Shown here piece after piece: positions 20,326 to 29,738 of a stretch of DNA of 64,000 bases; the stretch's first letter is position 1; the number at the start of each line of letters is the position of its first letter. A model generated the notes under the pieces. The model was not told the origin of the DNA. It saw only the letters and a program-made list of their open reading frames with translations, and did not search any database. Both the position numbers and the translations under genes were made by a program. The stretch is from Natronospira bacteriovora (GTDB lineage Bacteria > Pseudomonadota > Gammaproteobacteria > Natronospirales > Natronospiraceae). The DNA lies in assembly GCF_030848495.1 (NCBI RefSeq), contig NZ_JAVDDT010000004.1:124001-188000 (forward strand), given 5' to 3'.

Positions 20326-20425
20326 GAGTGAAACGTAAATCGTGAATCGGACGGCCGCGTTCGTCGAAGCCCCCCCCCTGTGGGAGCGGCTTTAGCCGCG
20401 ATACCAATCCCCCACCTGGCACGCC
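20326..20425. repeat. Partial GTGAATC-type element with REP hairpin
   Basis: A partial left end of the large nested element seen at 39651 and 46772. It has GAGTGAAACGTAAATCGTGA, CGGACGGCCGCG, then a REP hairpin GTGGGAGCGGCTTTAGCCGC (20381-20400), and ends in CTGGCACGCCG. No mirrored right arm is present. Confidence 0.65.
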
Positions 20426-20454
20426 GCCCTATCGAAGCCAACACAACAGAACCC

Positions 20455-21345
20455 TCAGGCCAAGGACCCACCATGCAGGCGTTTTAGCTTGGCGAGATTT
20501 CGGGCGCCCAGGCCAATGTCGGCATCCAGCTGCAGGAGACCCGCCATGTCGACGCTGGTCGGCGTCCCGGGGATGGTGTCGAAGGGCAAGGGTGCCTGAT
20601 CTTGAAGGCGGGTCAGTTCGCGGGCCCGGAAGGCCTGTTCCCGCCCTTCGGCCAGCAGACGCTGAATCCGCGCACTGCCGCGAAGGCCAAGTTCCGGAAT
20701 CCCGTCCAGATCGGCAAACAGCGCTTCCAGGTCCTCGTAATGGGCGAACAGGCGCTCCGCGCTCTTGCCACCAATGCCCCTGACGCCGCTGATGTTGTCC
20801 ACTGGATCCCCCACCAGCGCCAGATAATCCGCCATGCGTTCGGGGGGAAAGCCCAGCTTTGAACGCATCTCCTCATACGACCGGGCTGTCTTGCCCGGCC
20901 CCTCCCAATACAGGTCGCCGGGCCGCAGAAGCTGGGCCAGGTCCTTGTCGCGGCTGATCAGGGTCACGGCCTGGCCTTCGACGCGGGCCAGGCGGGCCAC
21001 GCTCGCCATCAGGTCATCCGCCTCGAAGCGATCCGACGACAGGCAGGGCAGGCCCAGCGTTTCGCCCAGCGCCCGGCACCATTGAAACTGGGCCTCAAGC
21101 TCTGGCGGCGGCAGTTCCCGGTTGGCCTTGTACGTCGGCTCGATTTCATTGCGAAAGGAGGTGGTGAGGGATTCGTCGAAGCAGAGGATCAGGGGATGCC
21201 CGTCAACCACATCCAGGGTGTCCGCCAGGGCGGTGGCAAAGCCCCGGAAACCGTTGGCCGGCTCACCACGGGCCGTCCGCAGGCTGTCGGGCAGGGCAAA
21301 CCAGCCACGAAAGACGAAAATGGAGGCGTCGAACAGATGGATCAT
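20455..21345 (-). CDS. Solo 5'-3' exonuclease / flap endonuclease (PolA N-domain-like)
   Basis: This 296-residue protein resembles the N-terminal 5' nuclease of DNA polymerase I and the Xni/ExoIX family. Acidic metal-site motifs are visible: LFDASIFVFRG, CFDES, DRFEADDLMA, ISRDKDLAQL. The helix-hairpin-helix segment LVGDPVDNISGVRGIGGKSA is complete. A full-length PolA with its own 5' nuclease lies at 40600-43305, so this is an additional enzyme. It probably acts on flaps in replication or repair. It ends next to a REP-containing repeat and is followed upstream by the HNH gene on the same strand (30 bp apart). Confidence 0.85.
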   Translation of the reverse strand: MIHLFDASIFVFRGWFALPDSLRTARGEPANGFRGFATALADTLDVVDGHPLILCFDESLTTSFRNEIEPTYKANRELPPPELEAQFQWCRALGETLGLPCLSSDRFEADDLMASVARLARVEGQAVTLISRDKDLAQLLRPGDLYWEGPGKTARSYEEMRSKLGFPPERMADYLALVGDPVDNISGVRGIGGKSAERLFAHYEDLEALFADLDGIPELGLRGSARIQRLLAEGREQAFRARELTRLQDQAPLPFDTIPGTPTSVDMAGLLQLDADIGLGARNLAKLKRLHGGSLA

Positions 21346-21375
21346 CTGTCGATTATGGCACAGCGCGGGGCGCTC

Positions 21376-21984
21376 TCAGCGTCGTTCGAGCAGGGCTCTC
21401 AGGCGATCATGCAGGGGGCTGCTGCGGGGAAAATGGGCCAGCAGAAACTCCATCTGGTCGGCCAGAACCCGGCGTCCCTTGAGATAGACATACTCGGCGT
21501 GAGTGGGTGTGAAGGGCACAGCGATCAACTGCATCCCGGCCTGTTCCGGTGTGCGATCCGCCTTGTGGTTATTGCAGCGCTTGCAGGCGGTGACCACATT
21601 GTTCCAGTGATCCAGGCCGCCCTGGGCCACGGGGGTGACATGATCCCGCGACAGTAACTGGCTTGGGAACCGTTCGCCGCAATACAGGCAGAGCCGCGCA
21701 TCCCGCCGAAACAGGGTGTGATTGTTGAGCGGAGGGATATAGCGGTAACGGGATTTGCTCAGGTGTTTGCGATCGCCCGGTGTGGCGATGATGGAATGCA
21801 CGGTGAGGATGCTCTGTCGGCCGGTCAGTGCCGAAATGCCGCCGTGCAGGTCGTAGAGCGGCGATCCGCATTCGTAGACCACCTGATCCAGGTGATAGAG
21901 CCTGGCTGCCTGCTGGTAATCGATCCATTCCAGCGGCATACCGCCCACATCGGTGCGCAGAACCTGCTGATTCAGATCATTCAT
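21376..21984 (-). CDS. HNH endonuclease domain protein
   Basis: This 202-residue protein carries a zinc-bound HNH core, CLYCGERF...SRDHVTPVAQGG...NVVTACKRCNNHKADRTPE (about 98-150), complete with both CxxC pairs. Similar stand-alone HNH proteins are widespread and conserved in Proteobacteria; their role is not established. It is divergent from pntAA and co-directional with the exonuclease gene downstream. Confidence 0.85.
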   Translation of the reverse strand: MNDLNQQVLRTDVGGMPLEWIDYQQAARLYHLDQVVYECGSPLYDLHGGISALTGRQSILTVHSIIATPGDRKHLSKSRYRYIPPLNNHTLFRRDARLCLYCGERFPSQLLSRDHVTPVAQGGLDHWNNVVTACKRCNNHKADRTPEQAGMQLIAVPFTPTHAEYVYLKGRRVLADQMEFLLAHFPRSSPLHDRLRALLERR

Positions 21985-22207
21985 GGCCTTGTCCGGCCGC
22001 CGCCGGCCTCCTCGAAGCCTTCGCGATTAGTCGAATGTCGACCCTTGCCTATGCTTCTGACCCATCTTTTACATGGATTACGCCCGTGTTGGCAAATCCC
22101 GTCGCCTCTTTTCATGGAAAATTCATGAAGCCGGTGCAAGCGCTGACTTGCTGCTACACTCAAAAACGCATGTCCGAAATTCCAACAAGCAAAGAGACAG
22201 GTACAGC

Positions 22208-23332
22208 ATGAGCACACTCATCACGGTACCGGCCGAATCCCGGGAGGGCGAAAAGCGGGTGGCCATGGTGCCCGGTCTGGCCGAAAAACTCGTCAAGGCC
22301 GGCCTGCGCCTGCGCATTCAGTCGGGTGCCGGCGACCACGCGGGTTTTTCCGACGAGGCCTATCGCGCCATTGAAGGGGTCGAAGTCAGCGACGATCACG
22401 CCGCCATCTGGTCGCAGGCGGATCTGGTTCTTTGCGTCCGCCGCCCCGCCGACGACGATGTCCGCCGGATGAAGAAAGGGGCCGGCCTGCTCGGTTTCAT
22501 GGCGCCATGGCAGCGGGATGACTTCATCAACAGCCTCGCCGGCCAGGGCGTGTCGGCCTTCGCAGTGGAACTGATTCCCAGAATTTCCCGTGCCCAGTCC
22601 ATGGACGCCCTGTCTTCCCAGGCGGCCGTGGCCGGTTACAAGGCCGTGCTCATTGCGGCCGAACACCTGCCCCGCTTCTTCCCCATGCTGACCACCGCCG
22701 CCGGCACTATCCGCCCGGCCAGGGCCCTGATCGTGGGGGCCGGTGTGGCCGGGCTGCAGGCCATCGCCACGGCCCGCCGCCTGGGGGCCCGGGTGGAGGC
22801 CTTCGATGTGCGATCCGCCGTTGCCGAACAGGTGGAATCCCTGGGCGCCAGGTTCGTGGACACGGGGGTGAAGGCCGAGGCCGAGGGCGGTTATGCCCGC
22901 GAGCTGACCGAGGAGGAAAAACAGCAACAGGCTGATGTGCTGGCCAAGCACATCAGTCAGGCCGATATCGTCATTACCACGGCCGCCATTCCCGGCCGTC
23001 CGGCACCGAAGATCGTGACCGAGCCCATGGTGGCCAACATGAAGCCGGGCGCCGTACTGGTGGACCTGGCGGCCGAAACCGGCGGCAACTGCGCCCTGAC
23101 CCGACCGGGGGAGGTTCATCGTGAAGGGCGGGCCACCCTCGTCGGTCCGCTGGACGTGCCCGGCATGCTCGCCGAGCATGCCAGTGAGATGTACGCGCGA
23201 AACCTGTGGAATTTCGTTTCACCCTGTGTTTCGGAAGGCACCCTGAACTGGGACATGGAGGACGAGGTTTACGCCAGGAGCGTGGTCACCCATGAAGGCA
23301 GCATCCGGCACCCGGCGGAGGACAAGTCATGA
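22208..23332 (+). CDS. pntAA: NAD(P) transhydrogenase subunit alpha part 1
   Basis: This 374-residue protein is the NAD(H)-binding domain I of the proton-translocating transhydrogenase. It starts MSTLITVPAESREGEKRVAM, with the Rossmann motif VGAGVAGLQAIATARRLGA (about 170) and the mobile-loop region further on. Upstream codons in frame lack family similarity, so ATG 22208 is preferred. The alpha subunit is split into two genes here, as in alphaproteobacteria and several gammaproteobacteria. It overlaps the next gene by 4 bp (ATGA). Confidence 0.96.
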   Translation: MSTLITVPAESREGEKRVAMVPGLAEKLVKAGLRLRIQSGAGDHAGFSDEAYRAIEGVEVSDDHAAIWSQADLVLCVRRPADDDVRRMKKGAGLLGFMAPWQRDDFINSLAGQGVSAFAVELIPRISRAQSMDALSSQAAVAGYKAVLIAAEHLPRFFPMLTTAAGTIRPARALIVGAGVAGLQAIATARRLGARVEAFDVRSAVAEQVESLGARFVDTGVKAEAEGGYARELTEEEKQQQADVLAKHISQADIVITTAAIPGRPAPKIVTEPMVANMKPGAVLVDLAAETGGNCALTRPGEVHREGRATLVGPLDVPGMLAEHASEMYARNLWNFVSPCVSEGTLNWDMEDEVYARSVVTHEGSIRHPAEDKS

Positions 23333-23628
23333 TTGAATTGACCGGCTTCATTGCCCTGTACATCGTCATGCTGACGGCCTTCGTCGGCATCGAGATCATT
23401 TCCCGTGTCCCGGTCATTCTGCATACGCCGCTGATGTCCGGATCGAACTTCGTTCACGGCATTGTGGTGGTGGGGGCCATGGTGGCCCTGGGTCATGCGG
23501 AGACCACCCTGGGGCAGGTCATCGGTTTCATCGGTGTGGCGCTGGGGGCGGGCAATGCCGTCGGTGGCTATGTGGTCACCGAGCGAATGCTTGAAATGTT
23601 CAAGTCCAGCAAGGGGGACAAGGCGTGA
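23329..23628 (+). CDS. pntAB: NAD(P) transhydrogenase subunit alpha part 2
   Basis: This 99-residue integral membrane protein corresponds to the membrane half of domain II carried by the alpha chain. It has three hydrophobic helices and the typical segment TPLMSGSNFVHGIVVVGAM. It overlaps pntAA and pntB by 4 bp each, indicating translational coupling of a three-gene operon. Confidence 0.95.
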   Translation: MIELTGFIALYIVMLTAFVGIEIISRVPVILHTPLMSGSNFVHGIVVVGAMVALGHAETTLGQVIGFIGVALGAGNAVGGYVVTERMLEMFKSSKGDKA

Positions 23629-25028
23629 GTGAACTGATCAGTCGTGACACCCTCGACCTCCTGATACAGGCCAGTTATTTCACCGCCATTCTGCTGTTCA
23701 TCTTCGGCATCAAGCGCATGTCATCGCCCGTCACGGCGCGGCGCGGCATCCGTCAGGCCGGCCTCGGCATGTTGCTGGCCGTTGTGGCCACTTTCTTCCT
23801 GCCGGACATGAGCAACTTCCTGTTGATCATCACCGCCCTGTTCGTAGGCAGCCTGCTGGCCTGGCTCAGCGCGCGCAAGGTGGCCATGACGGGCATGCCG
23901 CAGATGGTTGCCCTCTACAACGGCATGGGCGGTGGCGCGGCGGCCACCATTGGCGCCGTGGCCCTGTATGGTGGCAGCGATTACGGCACCGTAATCATGA
24001 CCCTGGCGATCCTGGGCGGCCTGATCGGTTCCATTGCCTTCAGCGGCAGCCTGGTGGCCTATGCCAAGCTCGAAGGCCTGGTGTCCAAGACCATGCGCTT
24101 CCCCGGTCAGCAGCTGTTCAATGCCTTGGTCTTCTTCGGTGCCATCGCCACCGGTGCCACCCTGCTGGTGGTGGACGGCTATCCCGTTTGGCTGATCACC
24201 ACCTTCTTCGGCCTGGCCCTGCTGGCCGGGATTACCATCACCATGCCCATCGGCGGTGCGGACATGCCGGTAGTGATTTCCCTCTACAACGCCCTGACCG
24301 GTCTGGCCGTGGCCTTCGAGGGCTTTGTCCTCGACAACGCCGCCATGATCATTGCCGGCACCGTGGTGGGCGCCGCCGGTACCCTGCTCACCCAGCTCAT
24401 GGCGAAGGCCATGAACCGGCCCTTGAGCAACGTGCTGTTCAGCGGTTTCGGTGATACCGGAGGCGAGGGTGGTGATGGCCCGGAAGGCACCATGAAGGAA
24501 TCGGAGGCCAGTGATGCGGCCATCACCATGGCCTACGCGGACAAGGTCATCATCGTGCCCGGTTACGGCCTCGCCGTGGCCCAGGCCCAGCACAAGCTCT
24601 GGGAATTCTGTGAGCGGCTCATGGAGCGGGGTGTGGATGTGAAGTTCGCCATTCATCCCGTGGCCGGTCGCATGCCGGGGCACATGAACGTCCTGCTGGC
24701 CGAGGCCGGCGTGCCCTATGACCTGATCTTCGACCTGGAAGAAATCAACGCCGAGTTCGACGAGGCCGACGTGGCACTGGTGATAGGTGCCAATGATGTG
24801 GTCAATCCCGACGCACGCAGCAAGAAGGACAGCCCCATCTTCGGCATGCCCATTCTGAACGTGGATCATGCCGATAACGTGCTGGTGGTCAAACGTGGTC
24901 GAGGCACGGGTTTCTCCGGTGTCGAGAACCCCCTGTTCTTCGCCGACAACACCCAGATGGTCTTCGGCGATGCCCAGGAAGTGGCCGGCAAGTTCATCCA
25001 GGGCCTGAAGACGTTGGGAGACGCCTGA
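23625..25028 (+). CDS. pntB: NAD(P) transhydrogenase subunit beta
   Basis: This 467-residue protein has about eight or nine membrane helices followed by the NADP(H)-binding domain III (about 290-467). Diagnostic segments are MVALYNGMGGGAA in the membrane part and VPGYGLAVAQAQH, HPVAGRMPGHMNVLLAEA and GANDVVNPDARSKKDSPIFG in domain III. With pntAA and pntAB it couples hydride transfer from NADH to NADP+ to proton entry, a main source of NADPH. Confidence 0.97.
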   Translation: MSELISRDTLDLLIQASYFTAILLFIFGIKRMSSPVTARRGIRQAGLGMLLAVVATFFLPDMSNFLLIITALFVGSLLAWLSARKVAMTGMPQMVALYNGMGGGAAATIGAVALYGGSDYGTVIMTLAILGGLIGSIAFSGSLVAYAKLEGLVSKTMRFPGQQLFNALVFFGAIATGATLLVVDGYPVWLITTFFGLALLAGITITMPIGGADMPVVISLYNALTGLAVAFEGFVLDNAAMIIAGTVVGAAGTLLTQLMAKAMNRPLSNVLFSGFGDTGGEGGDGPEGTMKESEASDAAITMAYADKVIIVPGYGLAVAQAQHKLWEFCERLMERGVDVKFAIHPVAGRMPGHMNVLLAEAGVPYDLIFDLEEINAEFDEADVALVIGANDVVNPDARSKKDSPIFGMPILNVDHADNVLVVKRGRGTGFSGVENPLFFADNTQMVFGDAQEVAGKFIQGLKTLGDA

Positions 25029-25064
25029 TCGCTTCGACAAACTGGCTGGAATGAGGTGTGACTC

Positions 25065-25436
25065 ATGCGTGTGAGTGCCCTGTTATGCCTTGTGTTGTTG
25101 CTGTGCGCCTGCGTTGCTCCACCCATTCAGGATACGGATGAGACGCCACTGGAGAATTACTGGCGCCTGGTGGAGGTCGCGGAGCCGGTGTATCCGACGG
25201 CGGCCCGTGAGGCGGGCATTGAGGGGCATGTGCTTGTGCAGGTGCGCATTGGCCGCCAGGGCGTGGTTCAACAGGCCCGCGTTCTGGAGAGCGAGCCGGG
25301 GGAGATCTTCGTGCCCAGCGTAATGCGGGCCATTCACACCTTTCGATACGAGGCCACCGACAACAATCCGGATCGCCGATCGATGTACACCGAGTACCGT
25401 TTTGATTTCGAGCTGGATGCCAACAGCAATGACTGA
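25065..25436 (+). CDS. Small TonB-C domain lipoprotein
   Basis: This 123-residue protein has a lipoprotein signal (LCLVLLLCACVAP) and then a TonB C-terminal domain (EPVYPTAAREAGIEGHVLVQVRIGR... signature, about 39-115). It lacks the proline-rich spacer and the transmembrane anchor with the ExbB-contacting histidine of true TonB. It therefore probably does not energise receptors. The gene ends 5 bp before the GGDEF/EAL gene, suggesting cotranscription. Confidence 0.8.
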   Translation: MRVSALLCLVLLLCACVAPPIQDTDETPLENYWRLVEVAEPVYPTAAREAGIEGHVLVQVRIGRQGVVQQARVLESEPGEIFVPSVMRAIHTFRYEATDNNPDRRSMYTEYRFDFELDANSND

Positions 25437-25441
25437 AAGCC

Positions 25442-27817
25442 ATGGCTAGGGGGAATGCCAGTTTCATGCGAGGCCTGGAGCGGCGCTTCGAAGTCGGTGC
25501 TCTGCTGGCTACCCTGTTTCTGATCTTCGGCCTCATCACGGCCTTCGTCATCTTTCTTGTCCAGGTGCAGGGGGCCGCCACCGCCTACATGGCGGGCCAG
25601 AGCCAATGGTCTCGGGCGCAGCTTGGCAGTGTGTTCTCCCTCTATCGTTACCTGAGCCATGGAAACCCGGATGATCTCTCCGGTGCACGGGAGCTGCTGG
25701 ATATCCCCCTCGGTGACATGCGGGCCAGGCGGGCGATGGATGCAGAAGAACTCGACCGCCAGGCCGCCGCGGATGGCCTGCTGAGGGGCGAGAATTATCC
25801 GGACGACATTCCCGGGATGATCTGGCTCTACCGGAATTTCTCGAATTTCCCCTATTTGCGTGATGCCGCTGACGTCTGGCGTGAATCCGATGAATACATC
25901 CTGGCGCTAGTGGATCTTGCCGACCGCATCGAACAGGCCTGGCATGAGGGGCCTCCCCCTGCCCGTGAGTACGCCATGCTCCTGGCTGAACTGGAGCTGA
26001 TCAATGCACGGAACTATGAGCTGACGACACGTTTCCTGCAGGCCTTCACGGATGCCGGCCGGGCACTGCGACAGACTCTCACCCTGGGCAGCGTCTTCGT
26101 GATTACCCTGTTCGCCCTGATGGCGGCTCTGGTCGGTTGGCGCCTGATACTCCTGATCGACCAATCCCGCCGGCGTTTCCAGTCCATTTTCGAGCACGCG
26201 GCCGTAGGCATGGCGGAAGTCGACCAGCGTGGCCATCTGATCAATGCCAATACCGCCATGGCCGACATTCTGGGTTATTCCCGCCAGGAGTTGAGGGGCA
26301 AATCCTATCAGTCACTGACCCTGGAAGAAGATGTGGACATCGGTCTTGAGCAAGGTCGGGCCCTGCTTCGCGGGGAAGAAGAAGCCGTCACGGTCGAACA
26401 GCGCTTCCGGCACAAGGACGGAGGCATCGTCTGGGGGCGGCTCACGGTGTCGACGATCAACGGCAAGCGAGGCCTGCCGGAATCCATGATCGCGATCCTG
26501 GAGGATGTTTCCGAGTCCCGGCGACTGTCGGTGGAGTTGCAGTACCAGGCCGCCCATGATGCCCTCACCGACCTGATCAATCGCCGCGGTTTTGACCGGG
26601 AACTGGCCAAGGCCCTTCGGACCGTGCGGGAAAGTCATGTGGTGCATTCGGTCTGTTTCATCGACATGGATCAGTTCAAGGTCGTGAACGATACCTGTGG
26701 TCACGCGGCCGGTGACCACATGCTGATTCAGGTAGCGGATCTGCTAAAGGAAAACCTGCGAGAAGGGGATGTGCTGGCGCGTCTGGGCGGTGATGAATTT
26801 GGGCTGCTCTTGCGAAACTGTGATTTGAACGCAGCCACCCACGTGGCCGAGAAACTCTGTCATGCCATGGAAGCGCTGGTCTTCGAGTGGGAGGGACAGA
26901 CCTTCAGCGCCTCCTGCAGCATCGGCGTCGTGCCCGTGGAGAGGGACATGGCAGACATCAATGTCATTCTCCGCTCAGCGGATCTGGCCTGCTACATCGC
27001 CAAGGAAAAAGGCCGAAACCGTGTGCATGTCAGCAATGCCCAGGACGAGCAGCTGCGGCATCGCCGCGGGCAGATGGAGTGGGTAAACCGGATTCGCCAG
27101 GCACTCGATGACAACCGCTTTTTTCTGGAAGCTCAGTACATACAGGCGCTACAGACAGACGAGCCCGTGCGTTACGAAGTGCTCCTGCGTATGCGGGACG
27201 AACATGGCGAAAGTGTCCCCCCCGGCGCTTTCATCCCGGCCGCCGAGCGATTCGATATCGCCTACCGCCTGGATCGCTGGGTACTGGAACAGGTCTGTCG
27301 AACCCTGGCCGATCATCCGCAGCACCGGGCGTCACTGGGCGCCTGTCATGTAAATCTCTCGGGACAGTCATTCGACCGGCCGGATTTCCAGCAGCTGGTG
27401 CTGGATACGCTGGATTACTATGGCGTACCCGCCTCCTCACTCTGTTTCGAGATCACCGAAACCGCGGCCATTCGCCGCATTGCCGATGCCACCGAGTTCA
27501 TGGCGGCCCTGTCCCGCAAGGGCTGTCAGTTTGCCCTGGACGATTTCGGCGCCGGTCTGTCTTCCTTCGCCTACCTGCGTCGCCTGCCGGTGGAGTACCT
27601 GAAGGTGGATGGAATCTTCGTACGCAACATTCTTTCTGACCGAACCGACATGGCCATGGTCAAGGCCATTACGGATGTGGGACAGACCATGGGCAAGCGC
27701 ATCATCGCCGAGTTCGTGGAAAGCGATGACGTGGCCACTCACCTCAAGCGCATGGGGCTCGACTTCGGGCAGGGCTTTGGCATTCACAAGCCGGAGCGCT
27801 GGGAAAATCTGTTCTAG
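25442..27817 (+). CDS. Membrane sensor with PAS, GGDEF and EAL domains
   Basis: This 791-residue cyclic-di-GMP enzyme has TM1 (about 17-40), a roughly 170-residue periplasmic sensor, TM2 (about 212-236), a PAS domain (about 245-365), a GGDEF domain (about 373-535) with an intact RLGGDEFG motif, and an EAL domain (about 556-785). The EAL signature reads YEVLLRM, i.e. EVL. Other phosphodiesterase residues look kept (NLSGQSF, EITETA, DDFGAG, KVDG, EFVES). It may be bifunctional. It follows the TonB-C lipoprotein by 5 bp, which could supply periplasmic input. Ligand unknown. Confidence 0.93.
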   Translation: MARGNASFMRGLERRFEVGALLATLFLIFGLITAFVIFLVQVQGAATAYMAGQSQWSRAQLGSVFSLYRYLSHGNPDDLSGARELLDIPLGDMRARRAMDAEELDRQAAADGLLRGENYPDDIPGMIWLYRNFSNFPYLRDAADVWRESDEYILALVDLADRIEQAWHEGPPPAREYAMLLAELELINARNYELTTRFLQAFTDAGRALRQTLTLGSVFVITLFALMAALVGWRLILLIDQSRRRFQSIFEHAAVGMAEVDQRGHLINANTAMADILGYSRQELRGKSYQSLTLEEDVDIGLEQGRALLRGEEEAVTVEQRFRHKDGGIVWGRLTVSTINGKRGLPESMIAILEDVSESRRLSVELQYQAAHDALTDLINRRGFDRELAKALRTVRESHVVHSVCFIDMDQFKVVNDTCGHAAGDHMLIQVADLLKENLREGDVLARLGGDEFGLLLRNCDLNAATHVAEKLCHAMEALVFEWEGQTFSASCSIGVVPVERDMADINVILRSADLACYIAKEKGRNRVHVSNAQDEQLRHRRGQMEWVNRIRQALDDNRFFLEAQYIQALQTDEPVRYEVLLRMRDEHGESVPPGAFIPAAERFDIAYRLDRWVLEQVCRTLADHPQHRASLGACHVNLSGQSFDRPDFQQLVLDTLDYYGVPASSLCFEITETAAIRRIADATEFMAALSRKGCQFALDDFGAGLSSFAYLRRLPVEYLKVDGIFVRNILSDRTDMAMVKAITDVGQTMGKRIIAEFVESDDVATHLKRMGLDFGQGFGIHKPERWENLF

Positions 27818-27844
27818 TGGGTTTGCACCCACTTTTTGGGGGGA

Positions 27845-28528
27845 TCAATCCGACGCTTCGAGTACCAGGGCAAGTCCGTCCGGCGCCGCCAGCTCCACCG
27901 CATCACCACGATGGGTGAGGTTGTGTCCGTCATATTCCAGCTTGGCCGCCCGCGCCTCCAGATCCGGAGTTTCGAACACCAGCGCAACCGCCGGGCCCTG
28001 CCGGCTGAACTGCAGATTGAAGCCCTCCGCGCAGACCTCGCTCACCCCATCCGCGTCCGGCGAGGCGATCATGCCGAGCGCTTCCCAGAAGGCCGCATCC
28101 GCTTCCGGATCCCGGCTTCGACGCCGCAGGGCGCGGAAATGACCGAGCAGGGAGAAGCTTTCCCCCTCCAGGGGCGGTGGTGAAAAGGTGCGCGCTTCCA
28201 GCAGACAGACCGTCTGCCCGCTGGGATCGGTGAAGCCGGCTTCATTGAACTGATTGGGGCCAAGCTTGCAGAAGTCCAGGCGGATACTCCGCTTTCGCAG
28301 CCTCTCGACCTGTCCGGGCAACTCCGGCGTGACGAAGGTGAGCGAGGGAGACGGAAAGCGGTAGTCATGCAGGCCAAGGCAGAGGCGGCCGTCACTCATC
28401 ACGCCATAGCGATGTGGCCAGGTGTCGCCCACCGGAATGCTCTCCATGCCCAGGCCCTGCCAGAAGTGCAGGGAATCGAGCACGGCTTCACAGTCGATGC
28501 TCAACTCCAGCAGGCGCCCGAGCTGCAT
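27845..28528 (-). CDS. VOC (glyoxalase/dioxygenase-fold) protein
   Basis: This encodes 227 residues from ATG 28528, which overlaps the hemH stop codon as TGATG and implies translational coupling. Two VOC-type beta-alpha-beta-beta-beta modules are visible (about 1-110: LLELSIDCEAVLDSLHFWQGLGM; about 115-225: DAAFWEALGMIASP). Metal-binding residues are not obvious enough to assign an enzyme activity. An upstream in-frame extension overlaps hemH and is rejected. Confidence 0.75.
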   Translation of the reverse strand: MQLGRLLELSIDCEAVLDSLHFWQGLGMESIPVGDTWPHRYGVMSDGRLCLGLHDYRFPSPSLTFVTPELPGQVERLRKRSIRLDFCKLGPNQFNEAGFTDPSGQTVCLLEARTFSPPPLEGESFSLLGHFRALRRRSRDPEADAAFWEALGMIASPDADGVSEVCAEGFNLQFSRQGPAVALVFETPDLEARAAKLEYDGHNLTHRGDAVELAAPDGLALVLEASD

Positions 28529-29637
28529 CAGCGTTCCGCCCCCAGGCGGCGCGCGCGCGCGAGGGTCTCTTCGGCTTCCTGTCCGGCTTGCTCCACGCTG
28601 CGCTTGTTCACCTCCGGCCATCCGGCCGTGTGCCGAAGCACCAGTTCCTGCAGCATGTGGATGTGGTCTTCGCTGTCGTTGAGTGCTGGCACATACCGCA
28701 GTTGGCCACCGCCTGCCTCCCGAAACAGTTCCGCGTTCTCGAAGCCGATCTCGTCGATGGTCTCCAGGCAGTCGGCCGGAAAACCGGGACAGACCACATC
28801 AATGTCACCCACGCCTTTGCGTCCCCATTCCTCGAGCGTTTCATCGGTATAGGGTTTGAGCCATTCGGCCTTGCCGAAGCGGGACTGGAAGGTGACGAAC
28901 CATTCCCCGTCCTTCAGGCCGAGACGATGGGCCACCAGACGCGCGGTCTTGTGGCAGTAGCAGTGGTAGGGGTCACCGGCCAGGAAGGTGAACCGGGGAA
29001 TGCCGTGGAAGCTGAAAAGCAGCCTTTCGCCCCGGCCATTGCGATACCAGTGTTCACGGATGCTGTTGGCCACGGCCTGAACATAGCCGGCATCGTCATG
29101 GTAGCTGTTGACCATGCGAAACTCGGGCATCCAGCGCCATTGGGAGAGGATGGAAGTGATCTTCGCGAAGGTGGAGCCGGTGGTGGAGGAAGCGTACTGC
29201 GGGTAGAGCGGCAACACCAGCAGGCGACGCACCCCCCGTTCCTTCAGCGACTCCAGTGCCCCCTCGATGGAGGGATTGCCGTAACGCATGCCGAGCTCCA
29301 CCTCCACCGGCCCGCGAAAACGGCTGCGGAGCTTCTTTTCCAGTGCGGTCTGAATGTCCCGGCTGTGATAGAGCAGTGGTGAACCCCGATCCGTCCACAC
29401 CCGGGCATAGGCCTCGGCAGACTTCGCCGGCCGTGTGCGCAGCACCAGGCCATTGAGAATCAGCCACCACAGGGGACGCGGGATTTCCACCACCCGCGGA
29501 TCCCAGAGAAACTCGCCCAGATAGCGACGCAGGGCCGTCGCGGTCGGCTCATCCGGCGTCCCCAGATTGGTCAGCAGGATCCCGAGACGCGCGGTCTCGT
29601 CGTGTTGAAAATCCGGACGGCCTGAGAATCGTTTCAT
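28528..29637 (-). CDS. hemH: Ferrochelatase
   Basis: This 369-residue enzyme inserts ferrous iron into protoporphyrin IX, the last step of heme synthesis. Family segments include GILLTNLGTPDEPT, GSPLLYHSRDIQ, MRYGNPSIEGAL, LPLYPQYASSTTGS, the active-site histidine in LLFSFHGIPRF, and CPGFPADCLETIDEI. The protein should be peripheral to the inner membrane. It is the first gene of a pair with the VOC protein and is divergent from trmO. Cytochrome genes elsewhere in the window depend on its product. Confidence 0.96.
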   Translation of the reverse strand: MKRFSGRPDFQHDETARLGILLTNLGTPDEPTATALRRYLGEFLWDPRVVEIPRPLWWLILNGLVLRTRPAKSAEAYARVWTDRGSPLLYHSRDIQTALEKKLRSRFRGPVEVELGMRYGNPSIEGALESLKERGVRRLLVLPLYPQYASSTTGSTFAKITSILSQWRWMPEFRMVNSYHDDAGYVQAVANSIREHWYRNGRGERLLFSFHGIPRFTFLAGDPYHCYCHKTARLVAHRLGLKDGEWFVTFQSRFGKAEWLKPYTDETLEEWGRKGVGDIDVVCPGFPADCLETIDEIGFENAELFREAGGGQLRYVPALNDSEDHIHMLQELVLRHTAGWPEVNKRSVEQAGQEAEETLARARRLGAER

Positions 29638-29738
29638 TGCTGCCTGCGTGCCTCGATGAGCCGATGGTGTGATGGCGTTCCGTTCATGCTGAATCGGGGC
29701 CGCATATTGTATCAGGCCGGGGCTGGCATAATGGTGCC

